The notes beneath the pieces are model-generated. The model was given only the letters and a program-made list of their open reading frames with translations, had not been told where the DNA came from and ran no database searches. Positions 6,807-15,181 of a DNA stretch of 32,199 bases are shown here, piece after piece. The stretch's first letter is position 1. Each line of letters opens with the position of its first letter. This DNA is from an uncultured Eubacteriales bacterium (GTDB lineage: Bacteria; Bacillota; Clostridia; UBA1381; UBA9506): assembly GCA_900545185.1 (NCBI GenBank), contig UQYH01000010.1, positions 1 to 32,199 of the forward strand, in the 5' to 3' direction. A program made the position numbers and the translations under genes.

Positions 6807-9446
6807 TTATTGCAGCGCTTCACGCACCAAACGTTCTGCGGCTGCCAGCGCCTCATCGGCCTTGGCTGCGTTTTTACCGCCGGCCTGTGCCGAATCGGGA
6901 CGGCCGCCACCGCCGCCGCCTGCAATTTTGGCAATTTCGCGAATGATATTGCCGGCATGTACGCCGCGCTCTACCGCCTGCTTGGTTGCCATTGTAACAA
7001 AGGTGACCTTGCCGCCGGATACATCGGCCAGTGCGATGAACGAGCAGGGCAGTTTTTCTTTAATCGAATCGCCCAAGGTCCGCAGTGCATCTACGCCTGC
7101 GCCCTCCAGCTTACCGGTGACAACCGAAACGCCGTCAACTAAAACCGCCGCATCAAGAAAATCACCGGCGGCGTTGTTTGCCATTTTGGCCGTCAGCGCT
7201 TCTGCCTGTGCGTTGGCTGCCTTTAAGTCCTCATGCAGAGCCTTGGCCTTTTGCGCCACATCGCGCGGTGCACATTTCAGCACACCGGCCGCTGCCTGCA
7301 ATTCATCCTGAATGCTGTATAATTCCTTTAAAACGCCCAGTCCGGTTGTGCCTTCAATACGGCGCACACCGGCTGCAACGCCGCTTTCGCCCAAAATTTT
7401 AAACAGGCCGATTTCTGCCGTGTTATGCACATGGCAGCCGCCGCAAAGCTCCAATGAGTAATCACCCATGGTGACAACGCGGACAATATCGCCGTACTTA
7501 TCGCCGAACATGGCCATAGCGCCCAAGGCTTTGGCATCGGCAATCGGCATATTCTTCCATTCTACCGGCATAGCCTTTAAAATGGCTTGGTTAACCTCCA
7601 GCTCAACCGCCTGCAAATCCTCTTGCGTAATGGGCTGTGTTAAGGTGAAGTCAAAACGCATGCGGCCGGCTTCAACCAGCGAGCCTGCCTGGCCGACTTC
7701 GGTACCGAAACGGTTTTGCAGCGCTTTTTGCAAAAGGTGCGTCACGCTGTGATTGCGTGATACCGCGGCGCGATAGTCTGCGTCTACCTCTGCCGTGAGC
7801 ACATCATCCGTTTTCAGCTCACCTTCACATACCTTAATAATATGGTAATACTTGCCGTCGGCTGTCTTTTTCGTATCCAGCACCTGTGCGCGGCACATAG
7901 CGCCCGACAGCGTACCGATGTCTCCTACCTGGCCGCCGCCTTCACCGTAAAACGGCGTGGTATCCAAAACAACAATGCCTTCGCCCGGCTCGGCCAGGGC
8001 TTCAACCTGTTCCTGTCCGCTGATAACGGCCAGCACCTTGGCTTCGGCTTTCAGTGTATCATAACCGACAAAATCGGTAATCGGCATATTGGCCAAAAGG
8101 TCGGCAATTTTATCATCCCAGCCGACTTCGCCCATTTTGGCACGTGCGGCACGTGCACGACTGCGCTGCTCGTCCATCTCGCGGTTAAAGCCTTCTTCGT
8201 CCACCTCAATGCCCTTTTCTGCCAAAATTTCACGGGTCAGGTCGATGGGGAAGCCGTACGTATCATATAATTTAAAGGCCTGCGCGCCGGAGAACAGCGA
8301 AGTATCTGCCGGGTCACGCTCTTCAATAAAGCTGTTTAAAAGCTGCACGCCTGCATCAATCGTTTGCATAAAGCGTTCTTCCTCCAAACGGATTACGCTT
8401 TTAATCATATCGCGGTTTTCTGCAAGTGCAGGATAAGCGTTTTTCGATTCGTTAATGACCGTATCGGCCAGCTCGGTTAAAAAGGCATGCGTAATACCCA
8501 GCAGCTTACCGTGACGAGCGGCACGGCGCAGCAAACGGCGCAGTACATAGCCGCGGCCTTCGTTAGAGGGACGCACACCGTCCGACACCAAAAATACGGT
8601 GCTGCGGATATGGTCTGTTACAACGCGGACGGAAACATCCGTCTTTTCGTCCTTTCTGTATTCCACACCGGCCATCTCGCAAACCTTTTCGGATATGCGG
8701 CGGATGGTGTCCACATCAAAGAGCGAGTCAACGTCCTGCATAATGCAGGCCATACGCTCAAGCCCCATACCGGTATCGATATTCGGATGCGCCAGGGGCA
8801 GATATGTTCCGTCCTCCTGACGGTCGAACTGTGTAAAAACCAAGTTCCAAAATTCCACAAAGCGGTCACATTCGCAGCCAACGTGGCAATCCGGAGAGCC
8901 GCAGCCCTTTTCGGGTCCGCGGTCAAAATAAAGCTCAGAGCAGGGGCCGCAGGGGCCTGTTCCGATTTCCCAAAAGTTATCCTCTTTGCCCATGCGTACC
9001 ACATGGTCGGGCGATACGCCGATTTCCTTTGTCCAGATTTCAGCAGCCTCGTCATCCTCCTCATATACGGTTACATAAAGCTTGTCCGCGGGGATTTCCA
9101 TCACCTTGGTGGCAAACTCCCACGCCCAGGCGATGGCCTCGTGTTTAAAATAATCACCAAAGGAGAAGTTGCCCAGCATTTCAAAAAATGTGCCGTGGCG
9201 TGCCGTTTTGCCCACTCGCTCAATATCCGGCGTACGGATGCATTTCTGGCAAGTGGTCACCCGGCTCTTCGGCGGCTTTTGCCGACCTGTAAAAAAGGGC
9301 TTCAGCGGCGCCATGCCCGCATTTATGAGCAGCAGGCTGGGGTCGTTTTCAGGCACCAGCGAAAAGCTCGGCATTCTGTAATGCCCCTTTTGCTCAAAAA
9401 ATGACAGATATTTTTCCCTGATTTCGTTTAATCCCAGCTTTTGCAC
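6807..9446 (-). CDS. alaS: Alanyl-tRNA synthetase
   Basis: An 879-residue class II synthetase for tRNA-Ala. The catalytic domain carries NAGMAPLKPFFTG near residue 42 and GMGLERM. The editing domain has the zinc-binding pair HSVTH and CGGCH, used to remove mischarged serine or glycine. The C-terminal domain ends with the glycine-rich motif AGGGGGGRPDSAQAGG. Length matches the family. The GTG at 9446 is chosen over upstream codons because GAGAGGAAG ends 6 bases before it and the protein then begins VQKLGLNEIREKYL, as in other AlaRS. The promoter at 9484-9512 gives a leader of only about 30 bases, so no T-box is present. Confidence 0.97.
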   Translation of the reverse strand: MQKLGLNEIREKYLSFFEQKGHYRMPSFSLVPENDPSLLLINAGMAPLKPFFTGRQKPPKSRVTTCQKCIRTPDIERVGKTARHGTFFEMLGNFSFGDYFKHEAIAWAWEFATKVMEIPADKLYVTVYEEDDEAAEIWTKEIGVSPDHVVRMGKEDNFWEIGTGPCGPCSELYFDRGPEKGCGSPDCHVGCECDRFVEFWNLVFTQFDRQEDGTYLPLAHPNIDTGMGLERMACIMQDVDSLFDVDTIRRISEKVCEMAGVEYRKDEKTDVSVRVVTDHIRSTVFLVSDGVRPSNEGRGYVLRRLLRRAARHGKLLGITHAFLTELADTVINESKNAYPALAENRDMIKSVIRLEEERFMQTIDAGVQLLNSFIEERDPADTSLFSGAQAFKLYDTYGFPIDLTREILAEKGIEVDEEGFNREMDEQRSRARAARAKMGEVGWDDKIADLLANMPITDFVGYDTLKAEAKVLAVISGQEQVEALAEPGEGIVVLDTTPFYGEGGGQVGDIGTLSGAMCRAQVLDTKKTADGKYYHIIKVCEGELKTDDVLTAEVDADYRAAVSRNHSVTHLLQKALQNRFGTEVGQAGSLVEAGRMRFDFTLTQPITQEDLQAVELEVNQAILKAMPVEWKNMPIADAKALGAMAMFGDKYGDIVRVVTMGDYSLELCGGCHVHNTAEIGLFKILGESGVAAGVRRIEGTTGLGVLKELYSIQDELQAAAGVLKCAPRDVAQKAKALHEDLKAANAQAEALTAKMANNAAGDFLDAAVLVDGVSVVTGKLEGAGVDALRTLGDSIKEKLPCSFIALADVSGGKVTFVTMATKQAVERGVHAGNIIREIAKIAGGGGGGRPDSAQAGGKNAAKADEALAAAERLVREALQ

Positions 9447-9483
9447 GATAATCTTCCTCTCAAACGTATATACTTGAATTACC

Positions 9484-9512
9484 ATTTTATCATATTTACG
9501 GCTTTAAATCAA
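9484..9512 (-). promoter_or_regulatory. Sigma-A type promoter of alaS
   Basis: On the minus strand TTGATT (9507-9512), a 17-base spacer and TAAAAT (9484-9489), about 40 bases before the GTG start. It is divergent from the exopolysaccharide operon promoter, about 90 bases apart. Confidence 0.75.
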
Positions 9513-9580
9513 TAGTGTTTCTCTCTTTGTTTGTTTAATGCCCGGTCAATGACAATCCGCAGTTGAATAATCGGCCGAAA

Positions 9581-9600
9581 TTTGAGGAAATTTGAGGAAA
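9581..9600 (+). repeat. Perfect tandem 10-base repeat next to the operon promoter
   Basis: TTTGAGGAAA occurs twice in direct succession, preceded by a further AAA, ending 4 bases before the -35 box of the exopolysaccharide operon. Ten-base phasing places both copies on the same face of the helix, as in activator sites. A binding protein is unknown. Confidence 0.6.
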
Positions 9601-9604
9601 AATG

Positions 9605-9633
9605 TTGACTTTTTGTATTTTGTATGATATGAT
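9605..9633 (+). promoter_or_regulatory. Sigma-A type promoter of the exopolysaccharide operon
   Basis: TTGACT (9605-9610), exactly 17 bases, then TATGAT (9628-9633). Transcription would start near 9640, just upstream of the riboswitch aptamer, giving a leader of about 170 bases before the first gene. Confidence 0.85.
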
Positions 9634-9653
9634 AAGGTAAACATAATTTAATA

Positions 9654-9729
9654 TATGGGTAAACCTGTTGAAAAACAGGGGCACAAAGCTGAGTGTCTAA
9701 GGCAGATATGCTATGATTGACTGGCCGCA
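9654..9729 (+). promoter_or_regulatory. Probable cyclic di-GMP-I (GEMM-I) riboswitch aptamer
   Basis: Conserved GEMM-I elements appear in order. GGGTAAACC is followed by a perfect hairpin CCTGTT-GAAA-AACAGG with a GAAA tetraloop. Next come GGCACAAAGC (consensus GACGCAAAGC) and then the tetraloop-receptor halves TCTAAG and TATGA. The closing segment GACTGGCC would pair weakly back to the 5' side and overlaps the 5' arm of the terminator at 9724. Ligand binding would therefore be expected to compete with the terminator, suggesting an ON switch; this direction is inference. The outer P1 helix looks weak, and the C-to-T and G-to-C changes in conserved loops are unusual. The GGG before TAAACC seems compatible with c-di-GMP rather than cGAMP, but an alignment is needed. 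Confidence 0.78.
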
Positions 9730-9764
9730 AAGATTGATTTTTTCAAATCCTTGCGGCTTTTTTA
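9724..9764 (+). terminator. Intrinsic terminator controlled by the riboswitch
   Basis: GCCGCAA (9724-9730) pairs with TTGCGGC (9751-9757), with additional imperfect pairing inside (GATTGA/TCAAATC), followed immediately by seven bases of T/A-rich tract beginning TTTTTT. It lies between aptamer and first gene, 47 bases before the start codon, so it must be read through or disrupted for operon expression. Confidence 0.88.
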
Positions 9765-9810
9765 TTTGCTTTTTTATGTAATAGTGTAAACGGTTGGGAG
9801 GTGCAGGGGC

Positions 9811-11316
9811 TTGGAGCAGAGCGGACGGAAGATTAAACGCAACGTTATATCGGGTATGGTCTATCAGGTTGTTTTAATTGCTCTCGGCTTTTTGCTGCCG
9901 CGGCTGTACCTTGAAAACTTCGGTTCGGAGGTCAACGGCGTTCTTTCTACCATTAAACAGATTTTTATGTATATGTCCCTTTTAGAGGCAGGCGTTGGGC
10001 TGGCAACCACCCAGGCCTTGTATAAGCCGCTGGCCGAGGGCGACCGCCAAAAAACCGGCGCTATTCTTGCCGCAACACACAAATATTACGTCCGTACGGG
10101 CGTTATATATGCTTTGATTGTACTTTTCATTGCCGCCCTGTATGCGTTTGTCATACCCACCGGTATTCATAGCCTTGTTTTGTTTGCCATTGTCCTTTTA
10201 AATGCCATTCCGGCCTTGTTCAGTTATTTTATTCAGGCAAAATATCGGATCTTAATGGAAGCGGATGGGCGGAAATATGCGATTAACAATGCCGAAACGC
10301 TGTTGCAGCTCAGCTCTAACCTTTGCAAAATATTGGTTTTGCTGCTGACAGACAGCTTAATTCTCATTCAGCTGGTCTACTGTATTTTGGCGGTTTTGCA
10401 GCTTGGCTGGTTGTACGGATACGCCAAAAAAAGATACAAGTGGCTGAACCTGAAAACCCTGCCGGACTATAATGCCATTGCACAAAAAGAGTCTGTTTTG
10501 GTGCATCAGATTTCGGCCATGGTCTTTAACAATACAGATATTCTTCTCCTTTCGGTTTTATGTGATTTTAAGGTTGTCAGCGTCTATTCCATTTACAACA
10601 TTTTCTTTTCACAGGTGCAGACCTTTATCACAAGCATAACCTCCGGCTTCAGCTTTGCCCTGGGGCAGATGTTTCATGCAGATACCGAAAGTTTTAACCG
10701 ATATTACAATGTATATGAAACCTTTTATCTGATGGCAACCTTTATTGTGTATACGCTGATGGCCGTGTTCTTGCTGCCGCTGATTCAAATATACACCGGC
10801 GGCATACGCGATGCCGAGTACACAAACGCGCCGCTTGTGTTTTTGTTTGTGCTGATGAACCTGCTTGCTTGCGGTAAGCTGCCGGTTAACCACGTGCTTG
10901 AATATGCCGGCAAGTTTAAGGAAACACGGTCTCATGCCATTGTGGAAATGACCGTGAACATCGCCGTATCGGTCGCCGCCATTTTAAAATGGGGGATTTG
11001 CGGCGCTGTGTTCGGCACGGTGGCAGCGCTTATCTATCGTGCCGTGATGATGATTGCTTATGCCAACCGAAGGGTTTTAAACAGAAGCGTATGGCAAACC
11101 TATCGGCTTTGGGTGATAAACGGCGCTGTGTTTGCGTTTGTTATGCTGCTGTTTTTTGTGGATCATTTCAGCGGTGTATCCTTTGGCAAGCTGGTTGTCA
11201 GCGGCCTTTGCCATTCCGTTTGGATCGCAGGGCTGTATATTGCCGTAAATTTTGTGTTTGCAAGACAGGCCTTTTACGATATGATCCGTCTGATCCGAAG
11301 GAAGGAGGCGCTATGA
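9811..11316 (+). CDS. Oligosaccharide flippase (Wzx-like, MOP superfamily)
   Basis: A 501-residue integral membrane protein with about 12-14 hydrophobic helices. The opening KIKRNVISGMVYQVVLIALGFLLPRLYLENFG and the following SEVNGVLSTIKQIFMYMSLLE region are typical of polysaccharide transporters of the PST/MVF-like group, which flip lipid-linked repeat units across the membrane. Translation probably starts at TTG 9811, with GGGAGG nine bases upstream; the TTG may lower expression. It is the first gene after the riboswitch and terminator. Its stop overlaps the next start as ATGA, showing tight coupling. Family assignment is strong; the carried substrate is unknown. Confidence 0.87.
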   Translation: MEQSGRKIKRNVISGMVYQVVLIALGFLLPRLYLENFGSEVNGVLSTIKQIFMYMSLLEAGVGLATTQALYKPLAEGDRQKTGAILAATHKYYVRTGVIYALIVLFIAALYAFVIPTGIHSLVLFAIVLLNAIPALFSYFIQAKYRILMEADGRKYAINNAETLLQLSSNLCKILVLLLTDSLILIQLVYCILAVLQLGWLYGYAKKRYKWLNLKTLPDYNAIAQKESVLVHQISAMVFNNTDILLLSVLCDFKVVSVYSIYNIFFSQVQTFITSITSGFSFALGQMFHADTESFNRYYNVYETFYLMATFIVYTLMAVFLLPLIQIYTGGIRDAEYTNAPLVFLFVLMNLLACGKLPVNHVLEYAGKFKETRSHAIVEMTVNIAVSVAAILKWGICGAVFGTVAALIYRAVMMIAYANRRVLNRSVWQTYRLWVINGAVFAFVMLLFFVDHFSGVSFGKLVVSGLCHSVWIAGLYIAVNFVFARQAFYDMIRLIRRKEAL

Positions 11317-12047
11317 GTATTCCGCGCAAAATTCATTATTGCTGGTTCGGCCGAAAGCCCCTGCCGCCATCGGCTCGAAAATGCATACAAAGCTGGGAGA
11401 AGTATTGTCCCGATTACGAAATTATTTGCCATAACGAAGAAAATTTTGATATTTCGCAAAATGTGTATGCCAAGGAGGCCTACGCGGTCGGGAAATGGGC
11501 GTTTGTCAGTGACTATGCGCGTTTAAAGCTTATATATGAGCAAGGCGGACTATACCTTGATACGGATGTGGAGCTGCTGCGCTCCCCGGAACCGCTGCTT
11601 TGCGGCGGTGGCTTTATGGGCTTTGACGAAAAGGGCATTATTGCAACGGGACTGGGCTTTGCGGCCGAGCCGGGCAATGCGGTTGTCGGTGCCATGCTCT
11701 CTGACTATGAGGGGATTCATTTTGTGCAGCCGGACGGCTCTTATGACATGACACCGTGCCCCGACCGCAACACGGCGGCGCTGCTTCGGTTGGGCATGGA
11801 TGTGAAAAAGACCGATCAGACGTTTATGGGGATACGCTTTTTGCCGCCGGAATATCTGTGCCCGACGGACTATGTAACGGGTAAAACGCACATTACCGAA
11901 AATACGTATTCCATACATCATTACTGTGCCTCCTGGGTATCGCCCGCGGCAAAGCGGACACGCCGCATTAAGCGTATCATCGGCGTTCGAATGTATGAAA
12001 AGCTGTATGGAAAGTTTTTGCATAAATTGAAATGGCTGGAGTGGTAA
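11313..12047 (+). CDS. Glycosyltransferase, DXD sugar-binding type (GT32-like)
   Basis: A 244-residue soluble enzyme beginning SIPRKIHYCWFGRKPLP, a hallmark of GT32/OCH1-like capsule transferases. The DXD motif is in GGLYLDTDVELL (about residues 75-85), preceded by the conserved AFVSDYARLKLIYEQGG. The C-terminal HHYCASW segment is also seen in the family. It should transfer a sugar from a nucleotide-sugar donor onto the lipid-linked precursor in the cytoplasm. The ATG at 11313 has GGAGG just upstream; a longer in-frame reading back to 10989 lies fully inside the flippase gene and is not used. Donor and acceptor cannot be read from sequence. Confidence 0.87.
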   Translation: MSIPRKIHYCWFGRKPLPPSARKCIQSWEKYCPDYEIICHNEENFDISQNVYAKEAYAVGKWAFVSDYARLKLIYEQGGLYLDTDVELLRSPEPLLCGGGFMGFDEKGIIATGLGFAAEPGNAVVGAMLSDYEGIHFVQPDGSYDMTPCPDRNTAALLRLGMDVKKTDQTFMGIRFLPPEYLCPTDYVTGKTHITENTYSIHHYCASWVSPAAKRTRRIKRIIGVRMYEKLYGKFLHKLKWLEW

Positions 12048-12049
12048 AT

Positions 12050-13603
12050 ATGCCGGAACGCATGATTCAAAAATTAAACAGAAGTCTGCTGCCGCAGTGG
12101 AAAATCTGCTTTTTGTCCGCTATGCTTGTCGGATTTGCGGCACATTTTTATAAAATAACAAATTGGCTGCCCAACTGGGATATGCTTGTGTTTCGTTACG
12201 ATGCGCAAAATATGCTTAAAATCGGCCGATGGTTTTTAGCCGTCGTCTGTGCGCCAAGCTCGTTTTATGATTTGCCCTGGCTGAACGGCCTTTTGGCGCT
12301 GGTGCTTCATGCCGCCGGTGCGGTGTGCATCTGCAAAATGCTACATGTCCGCAAAAGCGTCACGGCGGCGCTGATCGGCGCGGTTACAGTCAGCTTTCCC
12401 ACCGTGACCTCTGTGATGATGTACAACTATGTTGCGGACGGCTACGCGCTTTCGTTTTTGTTTGCCTGTCTGGCCGCCGCCTTTTTGACGGATGCAAAAC
12501 CGAAATATCTCGGCGCAGCCGTGTTAATTATGCTTTCCGCCGCAATTTATCAGGCCTATATATCCGTGACGGTTATGCTGCTTCTGCTGCATCTGATCGA
12601 TGAGCTGATATGGCAGAAAGCAAGCGTGCGCAGTCTGCTTTTGAAAACCGCAAAGCTTTTGGGTTGCGGCGCTCTTGGCCTTATGTTGTATTATGTGGTG
12701 CTGTGGCTGCTTTTAAAGCTGACGGGGACAACGCTTTTGGACTATCAGGGCATCAGCGGCGCGGCCGCTCTGTCGTTTGCGGATCTTCGTGCTTCGCTGT
12801 ATGTTATTTTGCATGCATGGCCAACGTACTTTTTTGATTTTTCAAACGGAATCAGCGTGTTTACGGTTTTAAACAGTGCGGTTTTTGCACTGACCGCCGT
12901 ATTATACGCCGTGGGGATTGTGCGGCAAAGGGCGTATAAGCCTTTTGGCAGGCTGCTGCTTTTGGCGCTGTATATTGCTTTGCTGCCCGTAGGCACATCC
13001 TTGCTGGCGCTGGTTAACCCATACGTTGATTATCATAATTTAATGAAAATGGGTTATTGCGTTGTTTATTTGTTTTTCATTATATTATATGAAAGAACGG
13101 ATTTTGCAGGTAACCGCGTGCGCAGCGCAGCGGCGTGGTTGGTGCTTGCACTGAGCGGCGCATTGATTTGGAATCAGGTTGTCATTGCCAACGTAAGCTA
13201 CCACAAGCTGCAAATGGCATACGAAAAGTCCTACGGCACACTGTTGCGCCTTGCGGACAGAATTGAACAGACAGAAGGCGCAGAAAAGTGCGATACCATC
13301 CTTGTTCTCGGTCATTTGCCCGGCAGTGAAGACTACAGCGCCTATCTGCCGCCGGACATGACAGGCACGACAGACGGTTATATTTTACGCTATGATGATG
13401 AAGTGGTCGGCCAAAGCGTTGTATGCAGTGCACTGAATGACTATTGCGGAAAAAACTATCGGTTTGTGTACGGCGCGGAAAAACAAGCCCTGCTGCAAAA
13501 TACAACCGTGCAGGCTATGGAAGACTGGCCGGCCAAAAATGCCGTAGCGGTGACAGAAAATGTGATTGTGGTCAAGCTGGGAGAAGAGAGTGAGTCTAAA
13601 TGA
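12050..13603 (+). CDS. Membrane glucosyltransferase-like protein (GtrII family-like)
   Basis: A 517-residue protein with about ten hydrophobic helices and a C-terminal soluble tail of about 110 residues, likely outside the cell. The N-terminal part with NWDMLVFRYDAQNMLKIGRWF, then DLPWLNGLLALVL and VSFPTVTSVMMYNY, resembles the Glucos_trans_II family of GtrII-like enzymes that add side-chain glucose from a polyprenyl-phosphate donor. The start at 12050 is preferred because GGAG lies 8 bases upstream; the in-frame ATG at 12032 has no ribosome site. It therefore follows the previous stop by two bases. Its own stop overlaps the next start (ATGA). A role in decorating the polymer is inferred from family. 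Confidence 0.78.
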   Translation: MPERMIQKLNRSLLPQWKICFLSAMLVGFAAHFYKITNWLPNWDMLVFRYDAQNMLKIGRWFLAVVCAPSSFYDLPWLNGLLALVLHAAGAVCICKMLHVRKSVTAALIGAVTVSFPTVTSVMMYNYVADGYALSFLFACLAAAFLTDAKPKYLGAAVLIMLSAAIYQAYISVTVMLLLLHLIDELIWQKASVRSLLLKTAKLLGCGALGLMLYYVVLWLLLKLTGTTLLDYQGISGAAALSFADLRASLYVILHAWPTYFFDFSNGISVFTVLNSAVFALTAVLYAVGIVRQRAYKPFGRLLLLALYIALLPVGTSLLALVNPYVDYHNLMKMGYCVVYLFFIILYERTDFAGNRVRSAAAWLVLALSGALIWNQVVIANVSYHKLQMAYEKSYGTLLRLADRIEQTEGAEKCDTILVLGHLPGSEDYSAYLPPDMTGTTDGYILRYDDEVVGQSVVCSALNDYCGKNYRFVYGAEKQALLQNTTVQAMEDWPAKNAVAVTENVIVVKLGEESESK

Positions 13604-14460
13604 TCTATATATGTGCAGACGATTACGGTATTTCGGCCAAAACCTGCCGACAAATTAATGAGTGTGCCGCATGCGGTGCCGTTAACAAAATCAGCGTGCT
13701 GCCCAACACCGAGGTTAAGGATATACAGCAATATATTCCGAAGCAAGGTGTAACGCTGGGGGTACATATCAATCTGGTAGAGGGCAGGCCGCTGTCACCG
13801 CCCGAAAGCGTTCGGATGCTGCTTGACAAGCGCGGCTGCTTTAAATATTCTTTTCCGGGACTTTTTCTGCGCACGCTGCTGCCCGGACGAAAGAAATTTA
13901 CAAAACAGATATACACAGAAATTAAAAGTCAGCTTGCGGCATACAAGCAGCTTGATTCGGATAGCACCACAGCGATAGACAGTCATCAGCACACGCACAT
14001 GATACCGGCTGTCTTTAAAGCCTTAATGCGCGCTGTGCGTGACGAGGGCATACAGGTGCGTTACCTGCGCATGCCGGCCGAGCCTATATGGCCTTACCTG
14101 CGGCAGCCGGGTCTGTATATCACATACCGTCCCATTAATCTGGTTAAGCAAGGGCTGTTAAAGCTTTTAGGGCGGTTGCACCGTGCTAAGCTGCAACAAT
14201 CGGGCATTCAAACCGCTATTTTTATGGGCGTTTTGTTTTCGGGGCATATGGATGCGGCAAGGGTTAAAAAGGTTTTGCCGCACTATATAAGGCTTGCCGA
14301 AAAAAAGGGGATGGATATTGAGCTTTTGTTTCATCCCGGTCATACAGAATCGGGCGATGCGGTGATGGATGACAAGAAAAAGGGCTTTAACCGTTTTTAC
14401 GCCGCCGGAGGGCGCAAAACAGAATATAACACGCTGCAAGCATTGGATATTTCATTTTAA
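13600..14460 (+). CDS. YdjC/ChbG family carbohydrate deacetylase
   Basis: A 286-residue protein with the YdjC fold signatures: CADDYG at residues 5-10 (Asp7 and Asp8), GVHINL near residue 53, DSHQHTH near residue 128, and FHPGHTE near the C-terminus. These carry the metal-binding and catalytic Asp/His residues of the ChbG/HpnK group, which removes N-acetyl groups from amino-sugar oligosaccharides or related lipids. No signal peptide is seen, so it acts in the cytoplasm. In this operon it may deacetylate a HexNAc residue of the lipid-linked repeat; that is inference. It is translationally coupled to the previous gene by a 4-base overlap. Confidence 0.87.
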   Translation: MIYICADDYGISAKTCRQINECAACGAVNKISVLPNTEVKDIQQYIPKQGVTLGVHINLVEGRPLSPPESVRMLLDKRGCFKYSFPGLFLRTLLPGRKKFTKQIYTEIKSQLAAYKQLDSDSTTAIDSHQHTHMIPAVFKALMRAVRDEGIQVRYLRMPAEPIWPYLRQPGLYITYRPINLVKQGLLKLLGRLHRAKLQQSGIQTAIFMGVLFSGHMDAARVKKVLPHYIRLAEKKGMDIELLFHPGHTESGDAVMDDKKKGFNRFYAAGGRKTEYNTLQALDISF

Positions 14461-14484
14461 AATGATAAAAGGGGGCGCACGGCA

Positions 14485-15165
14485 ATGGCATTTATCGAGC
14501 ATGAAAAGGTGGATGAAAAAACAAGAGCCAGACTGGAAGCCATCATCGAAAAGTCTTATGCATCGTACTGGAGAAAAAAGAGAACGTTTGACATATTTTT
14601 CGCAACGCTGATTCTGCTGTTCTTTTTGCCGCTGATGCTGCTGATTCCTCTTGTGATATTTCTTGAAAATCCGAGGGAAAATCCCGTTTACAAGCAACTT
14701 CGGGTGGGGCGGCACGGCAAGGAATTTTACATGTATAAGTTCAGAACCATGCATGTCGGAGCCGATGCCATGCTTGACGAATTAAGCAGCCAAAACGAAA
14801 TGAACGGCCCTGTTTTTAAAATGAAGGATGACCCGCGGATTACAAGAGTCGGCAAAATTTTGCGCAAGCTTTCTTTAGATGAGCTCATGCAGTTTTTTAA
14901 TGTATTCAAGGGCGATATGTCGCTTGTGGGGCCAAGACCGCCCCTGCCGCGTGAGGTTTTGTTTTATACCGATTATCAAAAACTACGGCTGCTGGTTACG
15001 CCGGGGCTGACCTGCACCTGGCAGATTTCCAAAAACCGAAACGACATTCCGTTTGAGGACTGGGTGGAAATGGATTTGGAATATATACAAAACAGAACAT
15101 TTTTAAACGATATTAAAATTATGCTGAAAACGCCCCTTGTTATGCTTTCGGGCACGGGGCGGTAG
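14485..15165 (+). CDS. Priming sugar-phosphate transferase (undecaprenyl-phosphate sugar-1-phosphate transferase)
   Basis: A 226-residue protein of the bacterial sugar transferase family (WcaJ/CpsE catalytic-domain type). One hydrophobic helix lies at about residues 32-54. Catalytic-domain motifs follow: YMYKFRTMH, KLSLDELMQFFNVFKGDMSLVGPRP and VTPGLTCTWQISKN. It should place the first sugar-1-phosphate on undecaprenyl phosphate at the inner membrane face, starting repeat-unit synthesis. It lacks the large N-terminal multi-helix part of WcaJ, as is common for short family members. An AGGGGG site lies upstream of the ATG. This is the key marker of a Wzx/Wzy-type pathway. Confidence 0.93.
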   Translation: MAFIEHEKVDEKTRARLEAIIEKSYASYWRKKRTFDIFFATLILLFFLPLMLLIPLVIFLENPRENPVYKQLRVGRHGKEFYMYKFRTMHVGADAMLDELSSQNEMNGPVFKMKDDPRITRVGKILRKLSLDELMQFFNVFKGDMSLVGPRPPLPREVLFYTDYQKLRLLVTPGLTCTWQISKNRNDIPFEDWVEMDLEYIQNRTFLNDIKIMLKTPLVMLSGTGR

Positions 15166-15181
15166 GCATGGAGGATTGCGC

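Noticed and set aside
6484..7311. A 275-codon plus-strand reading frame opposite pgsA and alaS
   Set aside because: It is the reverse shadow of two secure genes, with proline/alanine/serine-rich low-complexity translation and no ribosome site.
9447..9540. T-box leader before alaS, and likewise one before valS
   Set aside because: The alaS promoter leaves only about 30 leader bases, and valS is internal to an overlapping operon with no intergenic space.
10989..11312. N-terminal extension of the GT32-like transferase
   Set aside because: It lies wholly inside the flippase gene in another frame; the ATG at 11313 has a good ribosome site and begins with the family's typical residues.
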